DNA from: Hofstenia miamia
Lineage: Eukaryota; Xenacoelomorpha; Acoela
Assembly: GCA_004352715.1 (NCBI GenBank)
Contig: SCFE01000083.1
Location: 520,806-584,805 of the forward strand
Length of the DNA stretch: 64,000 nucleotides
Direction: 5' to 3'
The translations under genes were made by a program, and so were the position numbers. Positions 26,714 to 41,700 of the stretch are shown in pieces. Numbering within the stretch: position 1 is the first letter of the stretch; every line of letters starts with the position of its first letter. The notes under the pieces are model-generated. The model searched no databases. It saw only the letters and a list, made by a program, of their open reading frames with translations, and was not told the origin of the DNA.

Positions 26714-29700
26714 TATATAATATATAGATATTTATATATATAAAGTTTCTTGACTTTAACTAGTATAATTCAGTATTTTATTCTTTTATGAAATCAAGTA
26801 ATTTTGTGAACTTGAAAAAGTGTAAAGACAATGTAACCAGTAAATAAAAAAACCTTAATAATTCCCCATGCGCCAGTCGTGAGAAAATCTACTGGACTTC
26901 CTGAAACATTGACGCGGGGCATTTTCAATAAAAAGTCTACTTCTTTACGTTTAATTTCACCACTGTTTAGTAAAATTTGAAAAACCATCTGACTTTTGAA
27001 TATGAGTTTATCTTTTTCAAACAAACCTAAATGCAATATAAACTAATTGTAAAATAAACGATAAAGTAAAACAGCACTGAATTTTTGTTTTAACTATTTG
27101 TTTAAGGCATTAAGTTTTATATACAATTGAAGTTTTATATACAAAATTTATTACTAACAATATATTATTAAAATAAAAATCTCTCTCAGGCTCTCATATG
27201 ATCATTTTATGAGAATGACAATTGCAACTCAAATAGCACATTCGCTTCTGAATTTGATTCAACTACATTACATTATTGGTAATGGATTTTAAGACAATGT
27301 TTTGTCTTAATATATAAATTCAGACTTGTTAACGAGCTGAGCCAAGCCGAGCCGAACTTGAGCAGTGCATTGGAAATACAACGAGCCTTTATTAGGTCAG
27401 CAAATGTATTGTCCTGCTTTTTAATTTGTTTGTGCAGATTTTTCTTATTTTTTCATTCAATATACCTTTTTTATAATCATATTTTCAATTATTTATTAAA
27501 TAATAGAAAGAGCTATGTAAATAATTCTGAGAGTGCATTATTTTTAAAAAAATATCGAGTTAAAACGAGCCTCATTGAATGCTTCTATGTGGTGAGTCAA
27601 GCTGAGCTTAAAAATTTCGGCTCGTTGACAAGTCTGTATAAATTACCTCGAGCAGTGTAGTTGTATACTTGAAATGTAATTAAATCAATGAGCGTTTCCA
27701 CCCGCTGCTTTACTTCTTCTTCAGGATCTGGTTCGCCTGCTAAACCAATCGCCGTGCAAAATATGACGTTAAACGCTTCAAGAGAGAATTGATAGATTTG
27801 GTTGATTTTGTTTAAATCATTCAGAATGAAGTAGAGTATAGATGCTCGTGTTGCTGCTGGCCTGTATAATTCACGTGCTTCGTTAATTTTAGCCTAAATT
27901 CATGTAATTAATATTTCAATATTGGGAATAAACTAATTTTACTGAGAACATTCAAAAAGGCAATTACTCAACCTAGTGATCATGATATAAGCATTATAGA
28001 TTAATATAGAATTGGAAAGCTTTTGCGGAGCGAGTTCCTTCAAATTATTACTATCCTCTGTATGCAAAAATCACTACATGTCCCGGGTGAATACGATACA
28101 AGCTTATACTATACCTAGAATGAAAACTAATGAATATAGAAGTTCAGGTGTTCCCATGTTAATTAAATATCTTACGGAAGGTTGTGTTTCTTATTTTATC
28201 TGACCTCGATGACATTCATTATTTCTCCTCTCCTTCCTTTTTACATAAATTTAGTATTTTGTAAGGGAAGTAAAGTAAATATAATATATATATATATATA
28301 CGAGGGTAAGTCAAAAAGTAAAGGCAATTTCCATGGACAACTTTTATTTCTTCAAATAAAAGGCAAATGAGCATGTCACTTTTCGACATAGTCTCCCTGG
28401 AGATCAATCCACTTGCGATACCGATGAGTTAATTTTTGTATCCCGTCTGAATAAAATGTTTTCGGTTGTTGACAAAGCCAAGTTTGCACGGCTTTTTTGA
28501 CCTCGTCGCCCGAGCCAAACTTGTGTCTGCGGATTGCATCTTTCAATGGTCCAAAGATGCGGTAATCAGAGGACGCCAAGTCGGGACTATATGGCGGATG
28601 TCGAAGTTGCTCAAAACCAAGTTTTAGAATCATTTCGACGGTTGTTGCGGCAGTGCAGGGCCGCGCGTTGTCATGAAGCAACAGCACACCTCTGGATAAT
28701 ATTCCTCGTCGCTTTTGTCGAATAGCCGGTTTCAAATGGTTTTCCAATAAGTCACAATATGAAGCAGAGGTAACTGTCTGACCTTGCGGTTGGTACGCTG
28801 TAACAAGAGGTCCTTTTGTATCCCAAAATAGTGTTAACATGAGCTTTCTGCAGAACAGCTGCTGTTTGAATTTCTTTGGAACAAGTGACGAGGATGTTTC
28901 CATTGCAAGCTTTGTCTCTTGCTCTCCGGTTCGTAACGGTGAATCCAACGTTCATCACACGTTATTATTCGCTCCAAAATGCTAGCATCTTCTTCGTAGC
29001 GGGACAGAAACTGTGTAGCGATGTCCCCACGCTGCTGCTTGTGTTCCATTGTAAGCTGCCTCGGTACCCAGCCCGCGCAAACTTTTCGGTAGACCAAATC
29101 ATCATGCACGATGTCATGTGCAGATCCATAGCTGATGTTCACGATTGAAGCAACTTCAGCTACGGTAATTCGTCGCCCTTCCTTGATCAAGTCATTGAAA
29201 ACTGCGATGTGTTCTTCGGTGCGTGATGTTGAACGACTACCAGATCGACTTTCGTCAGTGACACTTGTTCTTCCTGATTTGAAGCGTTCTACCCACTCAT
29301 AAACTTTACGCTGGTTCATAGTGCTTTCTCCAAATTGTGCCAACATCCGGCGGTAGAATTCAGCAGGCTTTATTCCTTCTGCCCACAAGAAGCGCACAAC
29401 AGCGCTTTCATAATATCAACACTGAAAATTTTAAGATCATTACAAAAGAAAATTATACAAAAATTGCAGAAGCTATTGAAATTAACAACATCGATAAAAC
29501 AAAGTTATTAATTAAACAAATAAATCCAACAAAGTATTTATATTTATTTAGATTTCATTCTATAATTTTAGTGTAGTTTGTATATTGTAAATATATGTTT
29601 GCCGCAAATTATTTGCTGAGGATGATTATATAATATAACTGAAAAGTTCAATGCGTTTTACTTTTAGAATATACGAGGGTGAATCAAAAAGTAAAGGCAA

Positions 29701-32700
29701 TTTCCATAGACACCTTTTATTTCTTCAAATAAAATTGTTTCTTTCAGCTGATTGTTTGCTGATCATGATTATATAATATAATCGAAACGTACAATGTGTT
29801 TTCCTTTTAGAATGTATTCATCATAAGTAAACTTTCAATATATATATATATATATGGTACAGTAAGCCTTTTTAGTTTTAGAAATTATGCATTCGAGCAT
29901 ATTCTAAGTGAGTGTTTATCGGAAGTGTATTGTGTATGAATTAGAAGGCTTTTGGGGGGAAATGATGTAGTTATAAATAAGTTTTGCTTTTAAAAACCAC
30001 ATATACCGTGTATATATTTTTCCCAATAGGATATTTTCCCAATAACAGGTTAATCTTTAAGTTTTAAGGAGATGTAAAGTATATGTATATCCTAATTCCT
30101 AAATATTCAATGCTTTACACAATTGTTTGAAAGTTGCATTGCATCTAATAGATTCCCTTAATATTCAGGGATTCTTAATTAATGAAAAAATATCTTACTC
30201 CGGTAATTGCAGCTTCTTCAACTTGAATTTCAATATCGGAAGCAGTCCGTTTAGTAGTTTCAAGATTTTCAACCAAAGCAGTATCCCCCAAGAAATTACC
30301 TTCAGCGGTGGATAAACGATGTAAAAGATTATCCTCCAATTCTTTGAGAGTAATTGTAAATTGATTTTGCTGTTTGGTTAGCTCCATCTAAATAAACAAT
30401 GCTTAAATTAAGAGGGACGTTGTCGTAACTACCTTTTTACTTTCCAAATCGGGACGTTCTGCGTTCACTACTGTTGCTAGAAGTTGATCTTCCAAACCAT
30501 CAGGTGTCACAGTGAAGTTAATTAATGTTGTTTGAGCTTGGATTTCCGGCTTATAGTGTGGATTCTGCAACTTTGTATGAAGAATTAGTCTAAGCATTTG
30601 TTAATTGATTTATAAATTGAAAGGCAGAATACTTAAAATTTTTATTGTAATCAATTTCATTATCCCCTAATTTCATAGCAGTGCCTTTTTTTATAGTAGT
30701 TCTGCCAAGAACAGGTTCGAGGATCGGATCAATTTCTTCCATCAAATTTTCAATTAAGACAGTGTGACCGTTACATAAAGCTTTTTCCATTACATCCAGG
30801 TACCTACATAGTAAAAATTGATAATTTTAAATAATTCCAAAATATAAATTCAAATTTTATATAACTGCTTGGATTTGTAAAATAGAAGACGCCAAATAGC
30901 AAGAACATATTTAATTTTAAATATTCTAATTGTTTATTATCGCACATTTCATTGAGTGAGATGTTTTACTAATGAAAATATAATTTTTTCTAATTTAAAT
31001 TTTGAAAATGCTGATAGCATTAAAATTTTATTTATATTTTTGATTAAACTTAACACTCATACCGAAATAATTATATATATATATATATATNNNNNNNNNN
31101 NNNNNNNNNNNNNNNNNNNNNNNNNNNNNNNNNNNNNNNNNNNNNNGTTGACAAGTCTGATATAGATCTATTGTTCTTATAATAATATATACAACGAAAT
31201 GTAGTTTGTAAGAAGAAAGGATTACATAGCCTTCTAAATTATATCTACCACATCGTCATAATTCATTTGTTACTTTATGCATTCAAGCAATTCTTTTTCG
31301 CTAAATTTGATTATACACGTATATTCTAGGTATAAAATACACTTCAAAAATACACTTCAGGGATTTGAAAAAATGGGTCCATTATTTTTTAACTAAGCAA
31401 ATTTGAAATATTAATTTCGTATTAAACCTTCAAAAGTGAGGCATTACAATAATAATTTTCATAACTTTAAAGTAGAAATAATGAAATATTAGCATAAATT
31501 AGTATGTTTTGCCTAAATGTTTTCCCTAAACTCGTTATCAAAATAGAGTATTGAAAAACGAAATTTTGACCTAATTTTAGACTATTTTTCATCGTACAAC
31601 CATTATATATATTTGTCTCAGAACTGAGCAAGTTTTTTAAGAAGGTTTTTCATCGATAAAACATTTTGACTTTATTGACTTTTATCCGCCCTGCTAATAA
31701 CTAAAACAGTTAGTTTTAGGTTCTCCTTAAGCTAGTAAATTCACATATAGAAAATCTTCAATTTTATGAATTTAAAGTTAAATTTGAAGTTTTCTAACTT
31801 TTGGTGCATCATATAAAGAGTAATAATTTTTGCAGGAACTCAAGAATTTTGTATTTAACTAACGTCTAGGCACAAAAAATGGCTACATAAATTTTTAAAA
31901 TTATTTAATGGCAATATGAAGTCGGCACCCACTTTAAATAAACCCTGTTTGCGTAAGTTGAATCTACAGTAAATTACTATTTGTGAAAAATAAATTCTCG
32001 AAATAAATTTACTAATAATTGAGCAGAGTTAATATTTCAGTTATTATAATTACAGGAACAGGCCTAATTTGCGTGCTTATGCAATATAATTATTTCGAAA
32101 GAATATGACTTTCGATTATACTCTAAACAGATTTTTCTTGTATCTTACAGTATGCAGAAGAGGTTTAATGTATACTTAAATCGTTCGATGAATTGAACAT
32201 TTAATTATCGTTTCCCTGAAGACTTGTGTTTGAACTTCCAATATGAAACATGTCACAAATCATTTTTAGCCCATCATCCTATTCTTATTGTATTTAACGT
32301 AAAATGAAATTTTAAAATGATCTACTTTGAGGTTTTGCTTGTAGTATATTATGTTTATATCATATTTTATTTAAATTATTCTGGTATTTTGCCTTTGTTT
32401 ACATCAATTTAAAGTCCCATAGGACATACATATAAGTTTGCCCCGTAGACTTCGTAACCTTGCATTTTTAGTGAACATTATTTCTAAAACAAAGAGACCT
32501 ATTCACAAGGCTGCACATTGTTAAAAACCCAAGGCACTGAAAAAGCAGTGTTAACATCTTATCGAAAAATAGTCAAGTGTGTTAATTTTGAATCTAAAAA
32601 CTTTTCAATGCTTTAATATTCATTTATCAATTTAATATCACATTGTTGGATTTTAAAGGTAACCATGGATTATATCTACTTACAGGCATTTTTTTAATCA

Positions 32701-35700
32701 TTGTAAACCATTCATTAAGTAGTTGTTTTCGATATTCCTTTGAAAAGCATCCCAGGTATGAAATTGATGCAGCGACAAGAAGCATGTCTCCAGGTAGCGT
32801 TCTCGCTTGAGAATTAAAATCCTCAATTGTATTGGCCCAGCGAATCTTCTCAGATGCTAAACCCTGAACCATTCGATTTGCTAAGGAAATTGTATTGGCC
32901 GTTGCATCTGCTTCATCTTGACACTTTTGTTTGGCATCAACAGCATTTTGAAATTCCTTTGTTAACTTTTTCAAGTTCTGATTCAAAACCTAAACATTTA
33001 AAGCATAAATAAATCATCTTAAACTAAGGAAAATTTTATTATTACAAAATTCCATCCTTACTATGGTCGTTGTAAATGTTGTAATTATCGCACGACAAAT
33101 CAATCCACTTTTTCTCCGTTTAATGGTGTACAATTAAAGGTGATTCAAATTTCTTGAGATTTCTTAAATAATACAGACTACAGAAATTTTCCTTTCAAGT
33201 AAATCTACATACTCGTTTTACTAAAACTTCTCTATCATTAACTGATTTTATATGCCACAAAAACTTCTATAATATTTTGCTTTTCTAAGAAATTATGAAC
33301 TGCTTTATATAGTGATGAACTTTATAAATTTATTTCAAATCTTCTTGATGTGTGTACTATTTTCCAGACTATTTGCGATGACAGAGGACGACAGAGGAAA
33401 CTCCTGGTCCAATTGATAATTGTATTCCTGTTAAGTTTATGAAAACACTTAATAAAGTTATTAATGAGTTATCTGCAGCTTTATCATAGCTGCAACAATG
33501 TTCAATGAATTAATTAAAGTCAAATCTAAGCTTGTGGAATATCTAGCCTAGAAATTAAACAACAATTGTATTTTGAAAAATTCGAAAAATTTTTAGAAAA
33601 TTCATATTTGCAAAAACGGTTGTTCAGTTTCTTAACAAAGTTTAATATGAAAGGCCGAACAACAAGATCTAAATATCTACTATCTTTAAATATGTAGATG
33701 ATAGTAACATTACTACTCTTTTGCACACTATTCCCAGTGAAATACAGAAACAGCTTTTGTCTAAGCAAAATACGAAAATATAATTTCTTGACCTAAAATG
33801 AATGGCATGATAATTATTGAAAACAAATAAAAACTGGCCAGTACAATTAAATTCTATCTTAATTTATTTCATTCTATTCACCTGGTGTTAAAGATCTACG
33901 TTTATCAAAGTGCTTAACGTTTAGAAATGCACACATAGAAAGTATAAATCTCTTCAAAAATATTTTGTACGACTATTCTTTGAAAAATTATCTCCACTTG
34001 TCATCAAAAATAAATCTAATTGATCATTCAAATTCAGTTAGAAAATCTCTACAAAAATTATATTGGAATTATGAATTTCATACAAAAGCTAAGCCTTTGA
34101 AACTACCTTTCTTTTATTTCTAGTTCGAAAGAAACTGTCCTGTAAAACATTTTTATTTTTTCCAAGAGTAGCATAGAGAATTTATTGATAAATTTATAAT
34201 CAAAATTATCTTACAGGTCTAAAAAAATGTGTCGACTCTATGTCAATTTCATGCTGCATCAATTTTATTTAAACATAAATTGGCCAGTAATCTATATCTT
34301 TTCTTGCTAATGAACTAAAATGATATCCACTATCATATCAATATATTTACAGCGGAATTTCCTATCTCAGTTTTCATCGAACAGACTCTAATATTTGGAA
34401 TGGTGTGTAAATAATCAGATTAGAGGAAAAAAATTACGAAATTTTGCAAAAAAAACTAAAAATGAACTTTTACACCCGCAAAGCACAGTTTGCAGAACCA
34501 GGATTGTTAAACAAATTTAACAATTTCTTACACTAAGCTCACCGCATACATAGTCGCATACACATGTCTTATTATTGTATATTATTTATAAATTTGTTAT
34601 TGTAAAATTGTATTCTAATAGCAAATACATTGCTTTGATTCTTATAATTATTAGAAACTTGTTGCAAAATAATAAATATGGTAGTAATAAAGATTAAAAT
34701 TTTTAACTAAAAATACATTATATGATGTGTTAAAAAATCCTTCAAAACACAACATATAACGAAATATAAAATTGGTAACCGAAGAAATATTCAGTCCAAT
34801 AAAAGTTGTTTGCATAAACGCGGTTAAACGATTTTTAAGCAGAAGCCTGAATTATTCATTTGAGGACCAGTAATCAATGCTCAATTCATATTTGCGTAAA
34901 AATCTTTAAATTTCTAATGCAATGACTTACCGCAATTTTATCCTGTATGGTTTGCAGTTTTTCTCGGGCTGCAGCTAACTCTTCATTACTTTGAGCTAAG
35001 GCTATGCGCTTTGGTTCCACTTCCTTGTAGACGTAATGATACTAAGTGAAATATTTAGTAAATTACTAGAATTTTGATATCAAAATGAATTGCAGCATTA
35101 TCAAATGATATTACCTTTACAATATTTATACACCATGAGCAAAGTCCAGCAGCAGACACTGATTTACTTTTGATAAATTCTGGATTGAAATCTGGATTAT
35201 TCAAATATTCTTGCATGGATTTAATAGCCTGATCATGAATGTGATCCTTATCATATTTCTTTAGATTGTTTAAAAATTCATCTACCTATATTCAAAATAT
35301 ATAAATATTTCTGTATGTAAAGCGATAAATATTTTATATTCTAAATATTAGTAAAGATTTTTATCAGTTTTCAATGAAAAAATATGCATTGTAAGCAGTT
35401 AATCGTTTATGCATTTCAATATTCCACTATGTTACGCGAAATTTTTGCATTTTGCAAAGAACATGTGAATATGCTAAATATTGGTATTTTCCTTTGTTTG
35501 TGATTTGTAGAGATTCAAAGAGCCAAAACATACAGATGTGTAGCACCAATAATTAAAGATCATGAAAAATTATATCACATAATTTGTAAAATTACCTTTC
35601 CCATCATTACTTTTGCAGCCTTCCAAGACCTATCTTTGGGTACTCTACCATTAAAGCCAAAGTATAATACCATTACAGCTGCTGTAACATTTACTACAGC

Positions 35701-38700
35701 AGTTGGAGGTGAACCAAAACTCTTCAATTCAGTCAAATTAGCCTAAATACATTATATTATAGGCACATTGACAAAGTATACTGAATTTAGTTAAAATTTG
35801 AGAAAATTTGTTTTAGTTTCAATTTCAATGATTTTATACCTTTTCTTGAAATTAAGATAACTATTCAAAAATTTAGAAAAAGCTCTTTTTTCGTTAATGG
35901 ATTTGAGACCTCTAAAGCTATTCCAATTTACAAGAAACTTTCTATCAATTTTTCTTTAACTCCATTTATTATTTGAAAAGATTTTAGAATAATATTGAGA
36001 TGATTGTACAAAAATGAGTACTTTGAAAATAAGGTGAAAGCTCTTCCCTTTGTTAAAAATTGTTAGAGCCCATTTTGGCTTCTGGCGCTATAGACACTTT
36101 ATGTTATATAAGCCGATTAAGTCTACACCCAATCTCAGCTGTATTTAATTAGATTACATACCTTATCCAAAGTATTTAAAGCAGCCTGTGCTTCAACTAA
36201 TGCAGGTTCTGCTTTCTTTAAATCCTCCTCACATGAGCGTTGCTTAGCTGATACATCAGTAGCAATTACCTGCACTTTCTTTTCTTCCTCATTAGCAATT
36301 GCTTTCTCTTTTTCAACCTTTTGTGATTCTGTACCAACCTAGAACACAATTTACTTTTATCATTGGGATTTGCAATACATATTAGAGGTTTTTTAATGTT
36401 ATCACGTAAGTGAACGTTATTTTTGCAAGATCAATTTCCAATTCGAAGAATATTTAAAGAGCATATTTAGGTAAACATCTTACTTTTTGAATAAGTTTAT
36501 CAGCATTTTCATTTCTTTTAGCTAATTCAACTTCTTGACCAGCAAGTTGTTCCTTAAGAGCGTCCACTTGAGCCGATGTGCTTTCCAATCGAATGAGCCC
36601 ATTTTCCAGACGTTCTTTTTTGGACTTTAGCTCTTCATGTTTTTTAAGAAGTAGATTTTGATAAAGTTTAATAAATTCAAGAAATGACTTTGGTGTTGTA
36701 TAATTATATCGACGTTCATTCTAAGCATTAAATTGAATTTTTGCGTATCATTAATTAACTAAAATATTTTGTTTTTAATAGAAAAAATTTTTGGAATACT
36801 AATTTAGTCGCGGTAATAGTTAACATAAAATTATCAAGCAAAATCTTAAAAAAATTTTATTCATGTTTTTGATAACATTGATGAAGATTGTATGGCAAAC
36901 AATTTAACAACAACATTAGCATATAACGTTAGAAGATCTAACATTTTCGACAGTAGATATATATTTAAAATCCTAGCGGGGTAAAATATTATATTTTAAT
37001 ACGAAGCATAATATGACATATTAATCAATACATGTTACATTAGTTTTAAATAACTCCAATCTGTTATTATTAATTCAGACAATAAATGTTTTAAAATGGG
37101 ATATAATAGACTGAGAATGTAATACAGTAAGTATAAAATTATGTTGTTAATGACAAAAGTATACATGAGTACAATCTAGTAAAGTACCAACTTTATCTAT
37201 CAATGTATAATAAAATGTGCTTAAGAGAATTTATGATTTGAATTTCAAACATTATTTTTATTATAAAGATATTGATTAATTTCCTTTGCAGGTAGGATAT
37301 TTAAAAGTTCTAAGTGATTTGTATTAAAATAATTTTTTGACTTAAAAAAGTTAATTTAATGTTTTCAATATAATTAAGCTATACGACAGTAGACATTTTT
37401 TGTTTACAAACATGATATGATATTAAAATAAAATTTGATTTTACTCGATTATTGCATTTAGATAGAGTACCTGTAAATAAGCAATGCTCTTTTCATTAAC
37501 ACTTCCATGGACAAAAGCCATATAATCAGCTGCAGACCTTCGAACTTCTTTATCATCATCCAACAAACTTACCTCTTTCAAAAAGCGATTGCTAACGCTA
37601 ATAAGTGCATCTTTTGGCCATTCATGAAACCAGTCAATGCTTGTAGCATTTATTATTACAGGAAATCTTCTAGCTCGAATTCTCAAAAGCGAGCCAACAG
37701 GTGAAAAGCAAAGAACTATCTAAAGAGTTATTAATGTCAACCACAAACATTCCCTGAATTGATTAAATTCAATTAGAAAAAAAATTTTGTCTAAAATAAT
37801 ACCTTGAGATTACATCGGACTTTTTCTACAAAGCATTGCCAACAATTTTCATTAGTGTTTTGCAACCCTTGCTCTTTAACTTCGCTTTGCATACTGGTAT
37901 TGACCATTTCAATTTGTTCATCTGTGAACATCTCAATTGGATCGCTACCTGATAGCAAATCATTGATAACAACTAAAAATCTTTCACTTGCAACCTGCGC
38001 ATCAGTCATCAAGAACATAGCACCCAAGTTTTTACATCCAACTTTAATAAACAAGGTTGCCAAATCATTCTAAAGATATTTTATCCAATAAGGGGACAAT
38101 TTAGAACTTCTACTTTGATAGATTCTATATAAACGGAATCATACTCCAACGTAAGCACTCAAGTAACCAAGCCATTGCTTCTATTATGTTAAATTTATAG
38201 AAAATTTCCATCATGTGACTTGATCCTATAATTTAGAAATAAGTTGAATTTGACTATAGTTGCTGGAAAACATTTTTAAATGATGCATATAGTTTTTGTT
38301 ATACGAAAATTTTGTTAAATATTTGAAATTTTAGGGCTTTATCGCAGGCTGTCCAATCTATTCAGTGTGAACCAAATGCAATACAAAAAAGCCTTTGTTT
38401 TACGGCGAAATGATGGACAAAATTTATCTACATCACTTAAGCAAAACTAGAAACTTGGAAACCATAGATATCTGGATAAATCTATGAAATTATAACTATA
38501 CTTAAGTTTTCCATTATATTGATTTTTGAATTAAAACAAATAAATAACATTGAAAATCAATCTAATTATAAGGAATGGTTAAGATCAACATATTATAAAA
38601 TCAACTTATTATAAGACAAAGTATCACAATGTTAGAAACGTAATTCTATTTTGAAGTTTAAAACATTGCGATATGAAATTTAATGAGCATTAAGCGAAAT

Positions 38701-41700
38701 TTTTTACTTTATGAAGACATTTCTTCGGCAGAATTTCAAGAAACAATATTTATATGCAATAGTATTGAAATATTCATATTAATAAAGTTACTTTTAATTC
38801 GGTCATGCCATATCCTTTTGCAAGTTGAATTTGGAACACCATCAATCCTGCTATGTGAGCAGATAATCGGGCTAAACTTTGCTTACCCGAGCCTCCAACA
38901 CCCACTAGCAGTGCATTTCCACGGGGTGCATTAAGTATACGATTAATTCGACATCTAATAAAACTTTATAAAAAGTGTATTTTGATTAAGCTTACATGTG
39001 TTTCATGGCATCATCAAAGAGAACGAGATTCATGGCACAAACCATGTCATTATAGTCTTGAAGTTGTTTAACCAAAACAGTCGTTAGCTCAGAATTGCTT
39101 TTAATTGGCATATACTTAGCTTCGCCGTCACCACCAATGAAGTGACAATATATATTTGGCAACCTCAATGCATCTTCCATATTCACTTCCTAGATAATGA
39201 AATCTATTTCTAAATATCATTAAAAAAAGATTTTTCCATAGATTTTTAGGATTTTCAGTTACTCGCTACAATAATCTAAAATTGCAATGGTATGTTTTAT
39301 GCACCAGTTTATTACGCCAAATACGCTAGTTTAGTAAAAATGTTCAATTATATCAACTACAACGGTCATTGAAGCAAATTCTTAAATAATTGTTTGTCTT
39401 ACAATAAGCACTCATGTGTATGCAGTAACAAAGTTCAAGTTAAATTAAGTTATTGGAAAGATGCATTTACACCAACCGCATACTATTTATGCAACAAGCT
39501 GCCAATCCAAGTTCGCAAGAAAACAAAACTTAATGAATTTAAAAGGACTTTAAAAGAAAACTTGCTTGAAGATCAAAACTAGTTTGAATATTCTAAAAAT
39601 GGTAATAAGTGGAGAAAGTTTTAATTGTATTTGTGACTTTTTTATAATTATATTTTATTATATTATATTTAGCTTAGTTTGTAACTTAATTTTTACTAAT
39701 TAATGCATATTCATATGTTTGTACAAAAGTTACAAATATTTTAATAAAGCTTTAATAAAAAAATTAATCAGCAATATAACAAATTTTATTAAGACATAAA
39801 ATAATGAATGTTTTGAAAAAATATTTTTAGAGTTTTAACTGGATCATTGAGCGCTGAAATGCATGATAGGCATTTGTTATTAGAACATCAAGTTCACATT
39901 GCTTAAAAGTTTTCAATAAACGTGTGCATATTAGGGCTGTGCGGCAGGGGCGCATCAAATTTTTGTATTCAAATTCAATAATATGCGCGAGGTTTCACCA
40001 ACATGCACCTTCTCCAAAATTACAAGAAACACTTCTGTGACTTCTCAAAACCCAGTACAAATTTTTCGTAATTTTAAAATTTCATTCATTTTAGCAAAAT
40101 TTTTGAATTTTTGGAATGCTTGATTTTCTTGAATTTTATCAAAATGTTCAATAACATTTGACGAGGCACATTTGGAAATATGAACATTTGTACCAACCGC
40201 ATACTATTTATGCAACAAGCTGCCAATCCAAGTTCGCAAGAAAACAAAAATGAATTTAAAAGGACTTTAAACGAAAACTTGCTTGAAGATCAAAACTAGT
40301 TTGAATATTCTAAAAATGGTAATAAGTGGAGAAAGTTTTAATTGTATTTGTGACTTTTTTATAATTATATTTTATTATATTATATTTAGCTTAGTTTGTA
40401 ACTTAATTTTTACTAATTAATGCATATTCATATGTTTGTACAAAAGTTACAAATATTTTAATAAAGCTTTAATAAAAAAATTAATCAGCAATATAACAAA
40501 TTTTATTAAGACTTAAAATAATGAATGTTTTGAAAAAATATTTTTAGAGTTTTAACTGGATCATTGAGCGCTGAAATGCATGATAGGCATTTGTTATTAG
40601 AACATCAAGTTCACATTGCTTAAAAGTTTTCAATAAACGTGTGCATATTAGGGCTGTGCGGCAGGGGCGCATCAAATTTTTGTATTCAAATTCAATAATA
40701 TGCGCGAGGTTTCACCAACATGCACCTTCTTCAAAATTACAAGAAACACTTCTGTGACTTCTCAAAACCCAGTACAAATTTTTCGTAATTTTAAAATTTC
40801 ATTCATTTTAGCAAAATTTTTGAATTTTTGGAATGCTTGATTTTCTTGAATTTTATCAAAATGTTCAATAACATTTGACGAGGCACACATTTGTAATCTT
40901 ATGTGAACATTTTGTACTTTACTTAATTCTATGTCATTATAAATGCACTAAAAATTTCTCATTGTAGTGCACAATGAAATCCTATAATTTCAAATACATA
41001 ATGCATTCAATTTGGTGCATATTTTTGTAAAAAATATTACACAAAAATACCGTTGTTTCTAAAAATAATTTTGTTGGAAAATTTGATACAATTTCACGCA
41101 ATTGCTCACTTTCAATATTTTACTATAAACGATGAAATAATTACAATTTATAAAAAATTTTGTTGGGTTTTGAGAAGTTGCACAAATTGTATATTTGCAT
41201 TTTTTGAGTCAGTAAATAATGGTGAAGTTCACGCATAGTTTAAAAATTCAATACTTTTTAACCAGCCCTAGTACCGAATTATGTACTTTGCATTTTATCT
41301 TGCATTGAGCCCCTTCTGAAAAATATTTCTGTATCCGCCACTTCTGTGCAGGCAGCATAATTCATTACGGCTACCAGTGAAGATTTATTTTACCTTGTCC
41401 ATACCCCTAGCAATAATAGCCGTACTCGCAAGTATATCTACATATAAACGCCACTACTGATCAAGGCTACAGAAATAAAGATGAACAAAATGTATGATGC
41501 ATTCCAAGTAAAATATATTGCAAAAATAAAATTAATCTAATGTAACTTTCCACGAGACCAAAAGGTAATTTACAATACAAGGTTACAAACAAACTCGCTT
41601 GCTAGTAATTGTGCTAATTGCACTATCGGCCGCTCGTTCAGACTTGTTTTGAGTAGCGGGAATGCAGTAGTATGCATAAAAGTAATTAATTAACAACGAG

